DNA from: an uncultured Blautia sp.
GTDB taxonomy: Bacteria > Bacillota > Clostridia > Lachnospirales > Lachnospiraceae
Direction of reading: 5' to 3'
Assembly: GCA_900551465.1 (NCBI GenBank)
Contig: URWL01000096.1
Coordinates: 1 to 7,165 of the forward strand
DNA length: 7,165 nt
A model generated the notes under the pieces. It worked only from the letters and a program-made list of their open reading frames with translations. It did no database searches and had not been told where the DNA came from. How positions within the stretch are numbered: the first letter of the stretch is position 1; each line of letters begins with the position of its first letter. Made by a program: the position numbers and the translations under genes. Shown here piece after piece: positions 6,001-7,165 of this stretch.

Positions 6001-6036
6001 GCTGAGAAAAGTAAGCTTTTGTACAAGGAGGCTGTT

Positions 6037-6636
6037 ATGAAAGAAGATTCCTGGGACAGACTTTTGAGGATCCGTACGTCCGGCAGAGATGATACCGGCT
6101 CTGATCAGTATAAATATCCTTACGAGCCTACGCCGTATTCGGTTCTGGAACGTCTGGGAAACAGTGGAGAAATTGGAAAAAACAATACGGTGTTGGATTA
6201 TGGCTGTGGAAAAGGCCGTGTGGATTTCTTTTTGTCCTATCAGACCGGATGCAGGTCGGTGGGAATAGAATACAATGAAAGAATTTATCATATTGCTCTT
6301 AAAAACAAGGAGAAAGCTTCTTCCGGACGGAAAACAACGTTTGAACTGGCAGATGCGGCAGTGTATCAGGTTCCGGCGGAAATCGACCGATGCTTTTTCT
6401 TTAATCCTTTCTGCATTGATATACTCAAAAAAGCAATGGCACGGATCCTGGAATCCTATTATGAAAATCCACGGGAGATACGTTTGTATTTTTATTACCC
6501 TTCAGAAGAGTATATGCAGTATCTGACAGAGATGGATGTCCTTGATGTAAGAGGGTGTATCAACTGCCGGGATCTGTTTCCGGGAGAAAATAACAGAGAA
6601 AAAATACTGATTTTTTCCATTGGACAAAGTAAGTGA
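6037..6636 (+). CDS. Class I SAM-dependent methyltransferase
   Basis: This 199-residue soluble protein has a Rossmann-type SAM-binding site: motif I VLDYGCGKGR at residues 52-61, the acidic residue of motif II in VGIEYN (E78), a probable adenine-contacting acid near ELADA (D106), and FFFNPF (120-125) at the motif IV position, where an NPP-like triad often sits. The NPF form resembles small Firmicutes methyltransferases of unassigned substrate. The ATG at 6037 has a textbook AAGGAGG at 6025-6031, five bases upstream; a TTG at 6019 would put that site inside the gene. The gene lies alone between a terminator and a new promoter. No promoter of its own is obvious in the short upstream gap, so read-through or an unrecognised promoter is possible. 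What it methylates cannot be read from the sequence. Confidence 0.85.
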   Translation: MKEDSWDRLLRIRTSGRDDTGSDQYKYPYEPTPYSVLERLGNSGEIGKNNTVLDYGCGKGRVDFFLSYQTGCRSVGIEYNERIYHIALKNKEKASSGRKTTFELADAAVYQVPAEIDRCFFFNPFCIDILKKAMARILESYYENPREIRLYFYYPSEEYMQYLTEMDVLDVRGCINCRDLFPGENNREKILIFSIGQSK

Positions 6637-6643
6637 AAAAGTA

Positions 6644-6672
6644 TTGACAATTTAGGAAATATCAGGTACAAT
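6644..6672 (+). promoter_or_regulatory. Near-consensus sigma-A promoter for the DUF2325-DUF3793 unit
   Basis: A perfect TTGACA (6644-6649) and TACAAT (6667-6672) are exactly 17 bases apart. The predicted start, near 6679, falls within the inverted repeat 6677-6696, so a bound repressor would block transcription. Confidence 0.85.
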
Positions 6673-6676
6673 ATAA

Positions 6677-6696
6677 TTGTTAGCAACAACTAACAA
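6677..6696. promoter_or_regulatory. Operator-like inverted repeat 1 (TTGTTAG-N6-CTAACAA)
   Basis: Perfect 7-base arms TTGTTAG (6677-6683) and CTAACAA (6690-6696) surround CAACAA, directly downstream of the -10. The core TTAG-N6-CTAA is repeated at 6749-6762. The TTAG/CTAA half-sites recall DtxR/IdeR-family iron-regulator boxes, but the spacing differs, so the regulator is uncertain. Confidence 0.65.
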
Positions 6697-6711
6697 ATGA
6701 AACAGATATAT

Positions 6712-6737
6712 AAAGCGCCTGTCTGGCGCTTTCTTTT
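6712..6737 (+). terminator. Terminator hairpin inside the leader of the DUF2325 gene
   Basis: AAAGCGCC (6712-6719) pairs perfectly with GGCGCTTT (6725-6732) over a TGTCT loop, followed by CTTTT. It lies downstream of the strong promoter and upstream of the gene, so it would either attenuate the unit or give a short leader RNA of about 60 bases. It could also serve read-through from the methyltransferase. Confidence 0.75.
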
Positions 6738-6748
6738 CACAAAAGAAG

Positions 6749-6762
6749 TTAGTTAAAACTAA
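6749..6762. promoter_or_regulatory. Operator-like inverted repeat 2 (TTAGTT-AA-AACTAA)
   Basis: TTAGTT (6749-6754) and AACTAA (6757-6762) are perfect 6-base arms around AA. It shares the TTAG-N4-AACTAA pattern with the first repeat and lies just before the ribosome binding site AAAGGAG (6767-6773). Two copies of one pattern in 90 bases support a real binding site. Confidence 0.6.
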
Positions 6763-6781
6763 TTTGAAAGGAGCGGTATTT

Positions 6782-7072
6782 ATGAGTGTAGTGATCATTG
6801 GAGGAAATGAATGTATGGTGAGGCGTTATAAGGATCTGTGCCGGGAGTATCGATGCAGTGCAAAAGTGTTTCCAAAGCAGAACAGCAGTCTTAAGGGGAT
6901 TGGCAGTCCAGATCTGATGGTGCTTTTTACGGGAACAGTATCCCATAAAATGGTGCGTAATGCCTTAAATGAAACAAAAGGGCAGAAGGTACGGGTGGTC
7001 CGTTCAAATACCAGTTCCATGTGTGCGCTGAAAAATATTCTGGAAGAAAATGTGGAGGCTGCTTATGTCTGA
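6782..7072 (+). CDS. DUF2325 domain protein
   Basis: This 96-residue soluble protein appears to be a complete DUF2325 domain: an N-terminal SVVIIGGNE strand-turn (residues 2-10), PDLMVLFTGTVSHKM in the middle and KVRVVRSNTSSMCALKNIL near the end. The domain's molecular function is not established; its Rossmann-like opening suggests nucleotide or small-ligand recognition (inference). The ATG at 6782 has AAAGGAG (6767-6773) eight bases upstream; a TTG at 6764 would overlap that site and the operator. Expression should depend on the promoter at 6644-6672, two operator-like repeats and the leader hairpin. The stop overlaps the next gene by 8 bases, so the two products are probably made together. 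Confidence 0.8.
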   Translation: MSVVIIGGNECMVRRYKDLCREYRCSAKVFPKQNSSLKGIGSPDLMVLFTGTVSHKMVRNALNETKGQKVRVVRSNTSSMCALKNILEENVEAAYV

Positions 7073-7165
7073 TGAAATGGTGATTCGACACGGTTCTCCC
7101 ACACTTGCAGGTTTGAAAACAGGAAATCTTTTCAGCTGTACATATACAGGAAAAACACAGCTGCA
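7065..7165 (+). CDS. DUF3793 family protein, 3' end beyond the window
   Basis: The first 33 residues are visible. The segment IRHGSPTLAGLKTGNLFSC (residues 7-25) matches, from memory, the conserved opening of DUF3793 proteins, whose function is unknown. In Clostridia they often sit near flavodoxin or Feo-type iron genes. At residue 10 there is Gly where I recall a Cys in many relatives (H-C-x-P-T-L-A-G); the Cys at 25 remains. The ATG at 7065 overlaps the end of the DUF2325 gene by 8 bases, and TGGAGG at 7053-7058 is its ribosome binding site. The gene is cut by the window edge, not visibly broken. Confidence 0.7.
   Translation, partial: MSDEMVIRHGSPTLAGLKTGNLFSCTYTGKTQL

Noticed and set aside
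5755..6291. Minus-strand open frame of 178 codons across the permease terminator.
   Set aside because: It runs antisense to two well-supported genes and through a terminator; its composition looks like a shadow frame.
1..7165. CRISPR arrays, tRNA or rRNA genes, and insertion-sequence terminal repeats.
   Set aside because: No regularly spaced repeats, no tRNA-like or rRNA-like segments and no paired terminal repeats were seen. The Rpn remnant is the only mobile-element-related sequence.

Overview
The window looks like an accessory-rich stretch of a low-to-moderate GC Firmicutes chromosome, most likely a gut-type Lachnospiraceae (Clostridia). Reasons: strong AAGGAGG-type ribosome binding sites, sigma-A style promoters, an L-box (lysine riboswitch) with a Rho-independent terminator, an Rpn-family nuclease/transposase remnant, and a DUF2325-DUF3793 pair. 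No genus can be named from the sequence alone. All supported genes are on the + strand.

Region 1 (1-2493) is a very AT-rich three-gene unit. It holds a radical SAM/SPASM enzyme cut at its 5' end by the window edge, a 73-residue protein that looks like a PqqD/MftB-type peptide-binding (RRE) domain, and a 12-helix MFS transporter. Enzyme plus RRE partner plus exporter is the layout of a ribosomal-peptide (RiPP) or modified-peptide cofactor pathway. The precursor peptide, if there is one, is not in this window and would be expected upstream. Base composition changes sharply inside the MFS gene, which suggests a mosaic or recombination boundary.

Region 2 (2494-3905) is decaying accessory DNA. 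Two overlapping ORFs of unknown function (2557-2862 and 2859-3359) read as one protein if a single T is restored in a T6 run at 2832-2837. After them comes an N-terminally deleted Rpn/PD-(D/E)XK transposase gene, which keeps a promoter-like element and the C-terminal part of the protein.

Region 3 (3940-6000) is a self-contained regulon: promoter, complete lysine riboswitch, intrinsic terminator, a NhaC-superfamily permease that is best read as a lysine transporter, and a closing terminator.

Region 4 (6019-7165) has a class I SAM-dependent methyltransferase. A near-consensus promoter follows, then two matching TTAG-N6-CTAA inverted repeats on either side of a terminator hairpin, then DUF2325 and DUF3793 genes that overlap by 8 bases; the second runs off the window. 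The operators suggest metal or redox control of this last unit, but the regulator is not identified.
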